This document shows, one piece after another, positions 58,000 through 64,000 of a DNA stretch of 64,000 nt. The position numbers were made by a program, and so were the translations under genes. Source of the DNA: Riemerella anatipestifer (GTDB taxonomy: Bacteria; Bacteroidota; Bacteroidia; Flavobacteriales; Weeksellaceae); NCBI RefSeq assembly GCF_009670965.2, contig NZ_CP073239.1, positions 1,674,001-1,738,000 of the forward strand, in the 5' to 3' direction. Every line of letters starts with the position of its first letter. Position 1 is the first letter of the stretch. The notes beneath the pieces are model-generated. The model was not told the DNA's origin. It searched no databases and saw nothing but the letters and a program-made list of their open reading frames with translations.

Positions 58000-58013
58000 T
58001 ATATTTGTACAAA
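58000..58013 (+). promoter_or_regulatory. promoter/operator of the Phd-YoeB cassette
   Basis: TATATTTG (-7 box) at 58000-58007 overlaps the palindrome TTTGTACAAA (58004-58013), with a second TTTGTAC ten bases upstream. TGTACA is the known core of YefM-YoeB operators, so autoregulation by the antitoxin is likely. Confidence 0.65.
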
Positions 58014-58023
58014 ATATTAAATC

Positions 58024-58278
58024 ATGTTTGTAGCAAGTGTATCAGATTTTAGGAAAGACATTAAAAGTTATTTCGACCGAGTGACGAAAAACTTTGAAAC
58101 CTTAATCATCAATCGAGGAAAGGATTCAGGTATTGTCGTGATGTCTTTAGACGAGTATAATTCTTTAATGGCAACGAATCATGAACTCTCATCAAAGAAA
58201 AACGAAATGAGACTTGATACTGCTATTGAAAAACTTAAAAAAGGTTCTTCTTTTCAAAAAGAATTAATTGAAGAGTGA
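58024..58278 (+). CDS. Phd/YefM family antitoxin (cassette 23, gene 1)
   Basis: 84 residues. The N-terminal fold FRKDIKSYFDRVTKNFETLIINRGKDSG with VVMSLDEYNSL is the Phd/YefM DNA-binding signature. The C-terminal tail would neutralise the toxin. Stop overlaps the toxin ATG (TGATG). It has its own promoter, unlike most cassettes here. Confidence 0.88.
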   Translation: MFVASVSDFRKDIKSYFDRVTKNFETLIINRGKDSGIVVMSLDEYNSLMATNHELSSKKNEMRLDTAIEKLKKGSSFQKELIEE

Positions 58279-58535
58279 TGAAATATGTTTTTGTAGACGA
58301 ATCTTGGGAGGATTATTTATACTGGCAAAAAATTGATAAAAAGAAACTAAAGAGAATTAATGATCTACTCAAAGACATTTCAAGAAATCCATTTGAGGGC
58401 ATTGGCAAGCCTGAACCTCTAAAGCATAAATATTCCGGTTTTTGGTCAAGAAGAATTGATGATGAGCATAGACTGATTTATAAATTTGAGGACGACCAAA
58501 TATTAATAGCAAAGTGCAGATTTCATTATGATTGA
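58278..58535 (+). CDS. YoeB/Txe family mRNA interferase toxin (cassette 23, gene 2)
   Basis: 85 residues from ATG 58278, the usual YoeB length. DESWEDYLYWQKIDKKKLKRI, PFEGIGKPEPLKH, SGFWSRRIDDEHRLIY and the C-terminal CRFHYD with catalytic histidine are all present. It cleaves mRNA at the ribosome. Cassette ends GTTGTCTGCA (57940) / TGCAGACAAC (58543). Confidence 0.92.
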   Translation: MKYVFVDESWEDYLYWQKIDKKKLKRINDLLKDISRNPFEGIGKPEPLKHKYSGFWSRRIDDEHRLIYKFEDDQILIAKCRFHYD

Positions 58536-58542
58536 GAATTAC

Positions 58543-58735
58543 TGCAGACAACATAGTATTTGCAAAAGGCTGGGTTAAGTTCAGGGTTGAAAGTTTGGGA
58601 ATATTTATCCGCTCCTGCTTTTCCGTATTACTTTTTTTCTTAGTTTAGCAATACGGAAAAAGCATCCGCTTCGGTTTGGTCGAAATTGAACTATTGGTTC
58701 AATTTAGTCCGCCCTTCGCAAATACTTTTCCCGTT
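58543..58735 (+). repeat. attC-like site 23 (long class)
   Basis: Left core TGCAGACAAC complements start at 57940. Right core GTT at 58733. Confidence 0.85.
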
Positions 58736-58783
58736 GTAGGCAATGCTTCCAGAACACGTAAAACATCAAAAAAAATAATTTTA

Positions 58784-58791
58784 TAAATTTG
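58784..58791 (+). promoter_or_regulatory. TAnnTTTG -7 box of the VapBC-like cassette
   Basis: TAAATTTG 18 bases before the antitoxin ATG at 58810; a second toxin-antitoxin cassette with its own promoter. Confidence 0.55.
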
Positions 58792-58809
58792 ACAGTAAAT
58801 AATAAAAAA

Positions 58810-59049
58810 ATGACATACGCAGAAAGACATATAGTTGAAACATATTCAGGTATTTTTGAAAGGTTAAGTTCTGTGAGTAAACTTGAACTAATTGAAAGAC
58901 TTGCCAAATCCATCAGAAAAGAATCTAAATCAAAGGATGAGGAATTTTTTAAATCATTTGGAGCGTTTGTTTCAAACAAATCAGCAGAAGATATCGCTCG
59001 AGAAATAAAGGAAAGTAGAAAGTTTAGAAAGAAAGATTTGAAATTTTAG
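58810..59049 (+). CDS. putative antitoxin (cassette 24, gene 1)
   Basis: 79 residues from ATG 58810; an in-frame TTG at 58789 overlaps the promoter box. Small, charged, helical, ending in FRKKDLKF. No named DNA-binding fold is obvious, but the position 5 bases before a PIN toxin gene marks it as the antitoxin. Confidence 0.75.
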   Translation: MTYAERHIVETYSGIFERLSSVSKLELIERLAKSIRKESKSKDEEFFKSFGAFVSNKSAEDIAREIKESRKFRKKDLKF

Positions 59050-59054
59050 CGATT

Positions 59055-59459
59055 ATGCAATATTTGCTTGACACTAATATCTGCGTATTTTTTCTGCGTG
59101 GACAACTTAATTTAAATGAAATCATCAGGGAAAAGGGAGTTGAAAATTGCTTCATATCCGAACTGACTATATTTGAATTAAAGTTTGGTGCAGAAAATAG
59201 CGACAACCCGAAAAAATCCCACGAAGCAGTTGATAAATTCATAAACGGATTAAATATAATTCCAATTTTGGGCTCTGTTAAAGAATATGCTGAAACTAAA
59301 GTTTATCTAAGGAAAAACGGAACACCAATGCACGATGAATTTGATTTGATAATTGGCGTGACTGCTCTTGCAAACGAATTGATTTTGGTAACTGACAACG
59401 AAAAGGATTTTAGACACATTAAGAACCTAAAAATCGAAAATTGGTTTGAAAGAAAATAG
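59055..59459 (+). CDS. vapC: VapC-like PIN domain toxin (cassette 24, gene 2)
   Basis: 134 residues. PIN acidic residues lie in order: YLLDTNICVFFL, SELTIFELKFG, DEFDLIIGVTAL and LVTDNEKDF. VapC toxins are Mg-dependent RNases that cut tRNA or rRNA. Cassette ends GTTGTAGGCA (58733) / TGCCTACAAC (59463). Confidence 0.93.
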   Translation: MQYLLDTNICVFFLRGQLNLNEIIREKGVENCFISELTIFELKFGAENSDNPKKSHEAVDKFINGLNIIPILGSVKEYAETKVYLRKNGTPMHDEFDLIIGVTALANELILVTDNEKDFRHIKNLKIENWFERK

Positions 59460-59462
59460 CAC

Positions 59463-59590
59463 TGCCTACAACAAGGTATTGCCGCAAGCGGGGTTAATTG
59501 TTTTTTTAGAAACTTTTGTTTATCTTTGAAGTATGGTATTTCAGTTGGAGTTAGGTGCTAATAAGCCCCGCCTTCGGCAATACCCGGACC
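59463..59590 (+). repeat. attC-like site 24 (short class)
   Basis: Left core TGCCTACAAC complements start at 58733. Short-class arms. Right end meets mini-cassette 6. Confidence 0.85.
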
Positions 59591-59750
59591 GATGTAGCGA
59601 AAGGAGCGAAGCGGATTTCGCTACATCGGCTCGGCGGCTTACACCGCCTGATGAGCTCGTCGCTTCGCGAACTTCGCACATCAAGCGGTTTTGCAAAATT
59701 CCCTCACGGAAGCAGAGCTTCCAGAGGAAACTTCGCAAAGCCGCCGAGCC
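59591..59750 (+). repeat. 160-bp mini-cassette, copy 6 (hairpin inverted)
   Basis: Same element, but the first 37 bp are in reverse orientation: between GATGTAGCGAAA and TTTCGCTACATC the spacer reads GGAGCGAAGCGGA instead of TCCGCTTCGCTCC. It shares the CCCTCACGG variant with copy 5. GTT of the next cassette at 59751. Confidence 0.9.
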
Positions 59751-59765
59751 GTTACCTGCAAGTTT

Positions 59766-60377
59766 ATGAGAGAACCGCATCAAATCATAGTTTCTGAAAA
59801 ATATGTCATTGAATTATTTAACTTAAACTATTCTGATAATTATGGTGATTTTAAAATTATTTATGCCAATCTTGAAACTCAATCTAACCTTATTGGTATA
59901 AAAATTTTTGAAAATAATAAAGAAATTAATTCTTGCATTATTGGTTCTGAAGGTGGTTCAACAGCAATTCATAACAACTCTAACCTTTTAAGTTATGATG
60001 GAATTGTTTTTTGTTGTGGAAATTCAATAATCAAACTTACAGTTCCAACTCTTAAGTTAGAATGGAAAACAATATCTGACACAATGACTTGCTTTGAAAT
60101 TTTTTATCTTGAAAATGATTATTTAATTCACGGTGAACTTGAAATTACAAGAATGGACAGAAATGGAAAAATCGTATGGCAAAATGGTGGAAAAGATATT
60201 TTCACTACACCAGAAGGAAAAAAAGATTTTTACTTTACAGAAAATGAAATAATTGCTATGGATTGGAATTATGAAAAATACATATTTGACTATAGCGGAA
60301 ATTTAAAATCAATAACTAAATCAGAAAATATAAATCTAGCCAAAAAGGAAAAAAATAAGTGGAAATTTTGGAAATAG
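59766..60377 (+). CDS. hypothetical protein (cassette 25)
   Basis: 203 residues from ATG 59766, 15 bases inside the cassette. Soluble; repeated short strands (ITRMDRNGKIVWQNGGKD, YIFDYSGNLKSI) suggest a partial beta-propeller. No family assigned. Cassette ends GTTACCTGCA / TGCAGGTAAC. Confidence 0.62.
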   Translation: MREPHQIIVSEKYVIELFNLNYSDNYGDFKIIYANLETQSNLIGIKIFENNKEINSCIIGSEGGSTAIHNNSNLLSYDGIVFCCGNSIIKLTVPTLKLEWKTISDTMTCFEIFYLENDYLIHGELEITRMDRNGKIVWQNGGKDIFTTPEGKKDFYFTENEIIAMDWNYEKYIFDYSGNLKSITKSENINLAKKEKNKWKFWK

Positions 60378-60386
60378 AGAAAAACC

Positions 60387-60578
60387 TGCAGGTAACATAG
60401 TATTTGCAAAAGGCGGGTTAAGTGCAGGGTTGAAAATTTGGTAATATTTATCCGCTTCTGCTTTTCCGTATTACTTTTTTTCTTAGTTTAGCAATACGGA
60501 AAAAGCATCCGCTTCGGTTGTGCTGAATTGAACTTGTTGTCCAATTCAGTCCTGCCCTTCGCAAATACTTTTCCCGTT
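60387..60578 (+). repeat. attC-like site 25 (long class), last in array
   Basis: Left core TGCAGGTAAC complements start at 59751. Right core GTT at 60576. Confidence 0.85.
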
Positions 60579-60643
60579 GTACGCAATTTTAGAAAAACAT
60601 ACGCATAAAATTGAAATACGATAATGTCTAAATTTATACAATT

Positions 60644-60814
60644 ATGAGAAAAATTCTGTTAACTTTTGCTCTAATTTGTCTATTTATTTCTTGTAGCAGG
60701 GACGAGAACAATACTGCTCTCAACGGAACGTTTTCCGAAATCACACCTATTGGAAACAGGACAAAGATGAATTTTAAATCACAGAATATACTTTCCATAA
60801 TCAAACCCGTATAA
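60644..60814 (+). pseudogene. lipoprotein fragment in a truncated last cassette
   Basis: 56 residues: signal with lipobox FISC, then SRDENNTALNGTFSEIT and an early stop. The cassette opens with GTTGTACGCA (60576), but the expected closing TGCGTACAAC and palindrome are absent. The 3' part was probably removed when the phage-like segment arrived. Too short for the track used on other genes; coding of the fragment is likely but its function is lost. Confidence 0.6.
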
Positions 60815-60878
60815 TCGGCAAAACGAAATGTACAAAAATTTAATTTGAAATGTACATTTTTTGACACAAAAAGAGGGC
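60815..60878. other. junction between array and phage-like segment
   Basis: Contains the inverted repeat AAATGTACA / TGTACATTT (about 60826-60859) and AAAAAGAGGG / CCCTTTTTT, which can act as terminator for the minus-strand genes. Confidence 0.5.
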
Positions 60879-61536
60879 TTATTCAGTCCCTTTTTTATAG
60901 TGATACATCAAATCTATATAGCTAGATTTACTAGTAATTTGGTTGTTCACTGCGGTGCATGTTGCTCCCTTGAATGGATTAGCATTATCTACCGTTCGAG
61001 TTTCCAACCATTGGCAAAGTTCAATTATCTGCGACTTGTTACTCGTAAAGTAGAAGTAATTAGCACCCTGCAAGGTCTCTAGCACTTCCAAATAATCCGT
61101 TAGGTGCCAGTAACTGTCATTCTTGTAAGTAGCGGTATCTGTCGATAAGTACGGAGGGTCAACCAAAAATACCACATTATCTATATCTTTCCATTTTGCA
61201 AATAAGTGCTTGTAATCCTCTGAAACCACCTCTATACCTGCGAGGCAATCGTTCAAAATAAGTAGGATAACTATTTACGAGGATTGGTCCACAATAGTCC
61301 CACCAGTCTATGCCTACCTCCTTGTATTTTTCTGTGAGCCTTTCGCCTTTCTGAAACAACTCTAATTCACTTTTTAGTTTCAGCCTTGCAATACCGTGCC
61401 CCTCAAATATCTCCAATAAATCGGCAGGTTTGAGCTTAAGCTGTTGGTCTAGTAGATATTTAATTTTACCCTTTTTATTTTCTTGTACCTTACCTTTGGT
61501 AAGTATTTTTTGCAATATTTCGTGATATTTATTCAT
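60879..61536 (-). pseudogene. phage-type DNA adenine methylase, frameshifted
   Basis: Two overlapping frames. The upstream one (61536-61177) gives the N-terminal 100 residues ending GPILVNSYPTYFER. The downstream one (61256-60879) continues NDCLAGIEVVSEDYKHL and holds the catalytic LVDPPYLSTDT. Adding one T to the TTTT run (read on the minus strand) near 61250 joins them as YFLNDCLAG. The joined protein would be about 218 residues, a typical phage Dam. Confidence 0.75.
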
Positions 61537-61569
61537 AGTTATTTATTGATTATTCTTATATTAGTGCCT

Positions 61570-61655
61570 CTGACCACATAACTAAAAACCCAACAGGTAC
61601 AGAAGACTTATTGTCCTCCATAGCCTGTTAGGTTCTTGTTTTTAAAAGTGGTCAG
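61570..61655 (-). ncRNA. structured intergenic element
   Basis: CTGACCAC (61570) pairs with GTGGTCAG (61648), and inside it AACCCAACAGG (61587) pairs with CCTGTTAGGTT (61624) with one mismatch. No gene in 61537-61778. It may be a leader or terminator of the minus-strand phage genes; strand assignment is uncertain. Confidence 0.45.
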
Positions 61656-61778
61656 ATATTTTTAAAAAGCGGAGAACATTTTTTAATCCTCCTATTTTTT
61701 TCACTTGCAGAGTTAAGGCTACTGCTTAACTGGACAAGGGCGATTTGAAGGCTCGTTTCCCAACCTGTTTATTTATCT

Positions 61779-62354
61779 TTAAATCTTTTTTAAACGGCTT
61801 TTAAACCACCTAAAAAGACCTGCTTGTTCGCATATCCATATAACAGCTATTAGCAATAGCAACCAAAGTGCATACTTGAAATTATTAGCAAGTTTATTAC
61901 CTTCCACTCGTATCTGTTCTTGTTCTCGCTTTAGTTGTTTTATTCGCAACTCTTGTTTTTCTGAAAGCTCTTTTAATTGTGTGTATCGGCTCTCGAAATC
62001 CGTTACCTTTTTATTTTCTGTACTATCACTTATCGCTTTGCCTTCCGTGTAGGTGGCGTTTTTGACCTCTAAAGTTCTAAAAGGCTTTCCTTCTCGGTAT
62101 TCTGTGAGCCGTGCAGGTTGGGTAGTGTCTTGACTTTTCAGCGTGAAATTATAGTTAAACAGTTCCACTTTCTTAATAGCCTCTTGAACACTTTCGGAGT
62201 GGTTCTGTACCTGCTCCAAACTCTCGAGCTTTTCCGTTTTGGTTACTTGGACACTTTCCGTTTTAGTGTCTATAGTTACTTTCTTTGTCTTACAACTTAC
62301 CGCTAATAAGGCGATAAGTAGTGTAAATAATAATCTTTTATGCATTTCTATCAT
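61779..62354 (-). CDS. spanin-like phage lipoprotein
   Basis: 191 residues (a second start three codons in, MHKRLL, is possible). N-terminal lipobox AVSC, a long coiled-coil (TQLKELSEKQELRIKQLKRE), then a C-terminal transmembrane helix (ALWLLLLIAVIWICE). A lipoprotein with coiled-coil and inner-membrane anchor next to an amidase suggests a unimolecular spanin for host lysis. Overlaps the amidase gene by 17 bases. Confidence 0.65.
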   Translation of the reverse strand: MIEMHKRLLFTLLIALLAVSCKTKKVTIDTKTESVQVTKTEKLESLEQVQNHSESVQEAIKKVELFNYNFTLKSQDTTQPARLTEYREGKPFRTLEVKNATYTEGKAISDSTENKKVTDFESRYTQLKELSEKQELRIKQLKREQEQIRVEGNKLANNFKYALWLLLLIAVIWICEQAGLFRWFKSRLKKI

Positions 62355-62892
62355 ATTTGATTAATAATTGAACTAAAAATTCCGCAATATGCTCTTTATT
62401 CGTAATAAACTTTTGCATATCTGATTTGTTCGTGATAAAGCAAAACTCTATTAAAATCGCCGTGCCTCGTAGGTTCAAAATACCAATTCTATTATGTTGA
62501 CTTTGCCCTTCTGTCTTCACTCCTCGATTTGTAATGCCCATAATCTTAGCCAACCCGTTCGCAGCTTCTTGTGCCATTGCACGGCTGTCAGCTCCTGCAT
62601 TACGACTTATGAATACTTCGACACCAGTGGCTGTTGGAGGACCTACATTCAGATGCATGTCCATTACCACATCACCAGTTCTTAGCTCTCTCCTAATTCT
62701 ACCTTGGTATTGTCGGTTATTCTCGCTATTGTCGTCTGTATTAAATGGGTGTCCTTTTCCTCTCAACTTCGCAACTATCATATTGCGAAGTTTATCCATT
62801 TCGTCTCTCTCAATGTAGCCATTGGCTACCGCTCCAGGGTCGGCTGAATGATGCCCAGCCGAAGGGAATACTTTAGTATTTATTTGTATCAT
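62338..62892 (-). CDS. N-acetylmuramoyl-L-alanine amidase (phage endolysin)
   Basis: 184 residues, Amidase_3 fold. Zinc ligands: His in SAGHHSADPGAV, Glu in GYIERDEMDKL, His in VVMDMHLNVG, and catalytic Glu in ILIEFCFITNK. No signal peptide, as expected for a lysin released through a holin. Flanked by membrane proteins in a lysis-module order. Confidence 0.9.
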   Translation of the reverse strand: MIQINTKVFPSAGHHSADPGAVANGYIERDEMDKLRNMIVAKLRGKGHPFNTDDNSENNRQYQGRIRRELRTGDVVMDMHLNVGPPTATGVEVFISRNAGADSRAMAQEAANGLAKIMGITNRGVKTEGQSQHNRIGILNLRGTAILIEFCFITNKSDMQKFITNKEHIAEFLVQLLIKYDRNA

Positions 62893-63269
62893 TTTCCGTA
62901 TGCTTTTCGTGAGTGATTTCTTTCAATTAAAAACAAGAATAGGTTCAGAATCGCTCCTGTTCTGGACATCGTCATTTCTTGGTCTTGTTGACCTAAATCG
63001 GCGGATAATGTGCGATTGCTGACGCCTATTTTAGCTCCCTCTTTGGTTTTTAGTGTAGCGTTCCAAAGGGTTCGGTACTCCGAACATAGATAAACATCTT
63101 TTCGGAGAGCGGATTCTTTAAAGTAGTTTGAAATACCTATGAGTGCGTTTTTAAACCCTCTTTTATTCCAATCTTTTGCAAAGACAATAATTACATTGAT
63201 GGGCATAAGTAATATTTCTAATACTGGAGCTATCAAAAACAATAGTAAGTTTATGATAAAATTTTTCAT
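62889..63269 (-). CDS. holin-like or unknown membrane protein
   Basis: 126 residues with an N-terminal hydrophobic hairpin (INLLLFLIAPVLEILLMPINVIIVF) and a charged C-terminal half. It overlaps the amidase gene by 4 bases. Position suggests a lysis role, but the second half does not look like a classical holin. Confidence 0.55.
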   Translation of the reverse strand: MKNFIINLLLFLIAPVLEILLMPINVIIVFAKDWNKRGFKNALIGISNYFKESALRKDVYLCSEYRTLWNATLKTKEGAKIGVSNRTLSADLGQQDQEMTMSRTGAILNLFLFLIERNHSRKAYGK

Positions 63270-63280
63270 AGTCTTGTTTT

Positions 63281-63772
63281 TTAGTCTCTAACAATTTCCC
63301 AATCATTTATACTCTCACAACCATACCATTTTAAATCTTTATTCTCAATTTCATCTTTGGTAATTAAGTATAAACCTTGTCTAAATGCTTCTATAATAGC
63401 TTCATCTAAATCTATTTGTTTAATTTGAGTTTTTGATTGTAATAATTGAACTAATTGTTTTGTCTGTTCATAAGTTTGTATAGAAAATCTAACATTAGGA
63501 GTACCTAATATTTTTGTAACTTTTTGTTTTCTAGTTTCAAAAGTTACTTTATTTTGATTTTCTTCACTAAAATCTGTATGGTCAAAATTATCTGGATATA
63601 TAGGAACTTGTATTTCTTCTTCAACTTCCTTAGTACAAGTATCTACAATTCTTAGTTCATATTTTTCTTCTTTTGGTTTATTTTGAATTAAATCCACATC
63701 TATAGTTATATATCCTTTATGGAATGGTGGAAAATTTAATTCCTTTGTACTTCTTAATTGTATTTTAGCCAT
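63281..63772 (-). CDS. hypothetical phage-region protein
   Basis: 163 residues, soluble, with beta-rich first half and a helical region (LVQLLQSKTQIKQIDLDEAI). No family recognised. 11 bases upstream of the membrane-protein gene. Confidence 0.6.
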   Translation of the reverse strand: MAKIQLRSTKELNFPPFHKGYITIDVDLIQNKPKEEKYELRIVDTCTKEVEEEIQVPIYPDNFDHTDFSEENQNKVTFETRKQKVTKILGTPNVRFSIQTYEQTKQLVQLLQSKTQIKQIDLDEAIIEAFRQGLYLITKDEIENKDLKWYGCESINDWEIVRD

Positions 63773-63784
63773 TTTGTCTTATTT

Positions 63785-63997
63785 TTAAATTGTTATTTCT
63801 TCAACTTCTATAAATGTACCTCTACCTAATGTTATAAAATAATCAGTACTATTATTATTCTGTACTTTTAAATTATTTTTTATTATAGTATCCACATTAG
63901 TTTCTAATAAAAATTCATACACAAAAGACTGTGCATTTACTGTGGGGGGATTTAGAGAATAATTATCAGGAGTGTTAAATATAGAGAACTGTCTCAT
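63785..63997 (-). CDS. hypothetical phage-region protein, possibly complete
   Basis: 70 residues beginning with ATG at the window edge (63997). SLNPPTVNAQSFVYEFLLETNVDTII suggests a small virion or head-tail protein. The upstream side is outside the window, so it may be longer. Confidence 0.5.
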   Translation of the reverse strand: MRQFSIFNTPDNYSLNPPTVNAQSFVYEFLLETNVDTIIKNNLKVQNNNSTDYFITLGRGTFIEVEEITI

Positions 63998-64000
63998 ATT

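Overview
The window is an AT-rich bacterial chromosome segment, best placed in the Flavobacteriia (Weeksellaceae; Riemerella/Chryseobacterium/Elizabethkingia-like). The grounds are the Bat operon order, TAnnTTTG promoter boxes, three GLPGL-family secreted proteins, a mitochondrial-type aconitase, a split MetH behind a SAM-I riboswitch, and close matches to resistance genes typical of this group. The genus is an inference.

Left part (1-34455), mostly core genome: Bat operon (end of an upstream gene, batA-batB-batC-batD), MarC-family protein, aroB, proline dehydrogenase, SAM-I riboswitch with metH (two genes) and metF, a beta-ketoacyl synthase divergent from bioF-bioD-bioA, a frameshifted lipoprotein, a type II restriction-modification locus with two adenine methyltransferases, secreted surface proteins behind a long (TG)n tract, an RsmB-like methyltransferase, a CCA-enzyme-like nucleotidyltransferase, aconitase, a GLPGL protein, a flippase and an FMN reductase.

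Central part (34659-60814), the main discovery: about 26 kb of one-gene or two-gene units, all on the plus strand, separated by 24 large imperfect palindromes of about 130 or 190 bp. Each unit starts with GTT plus 6-7 unit-specific bases, and the exact complement of those bases stands at the left edge of the palindrome that closes the same unit. This is the layout of integron gene cassettes with attC sites, but the core is GTTRNNN rather than the classical GTTRRRY, and no integrase gene lies in the window. Cassettes carry tet(X), an alpha/beta hydrolase resembling macrolide esterase EstT, aadS, a dihydrofolate reductase fused to a broken WGR cassette, HEPN and SLATT defence-type proteins, a zinc-ribbon/TerB plus GIY-YIG gene pair, two toxin-antitoxin modules, two GLPGL proteins and many unknown secreted or membrane proteins. 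Four cassettes have no convincing gene; three of these are copies of one ~460-bp sequence, and the fourth shares a covarying hairpin with them. Six copies of a 160-bp ORF-less mini-cassette (core GAT) sit exactly at cassette junctions.

Right part (60879-63997), phage-like genes on the minus strand: a frameshifted DNA adenine methylase, a spanin-like lipoprotein, an N-acetylmuramoyl-L-alanine amidase, a holin-like membrane protein and two unknown proteins. They abut a cassette that lacks its 3' palindrome, so the phage edge probably truncated the array.

All functional calls rest on reading motifs and recalled family sequences; no database search was run.
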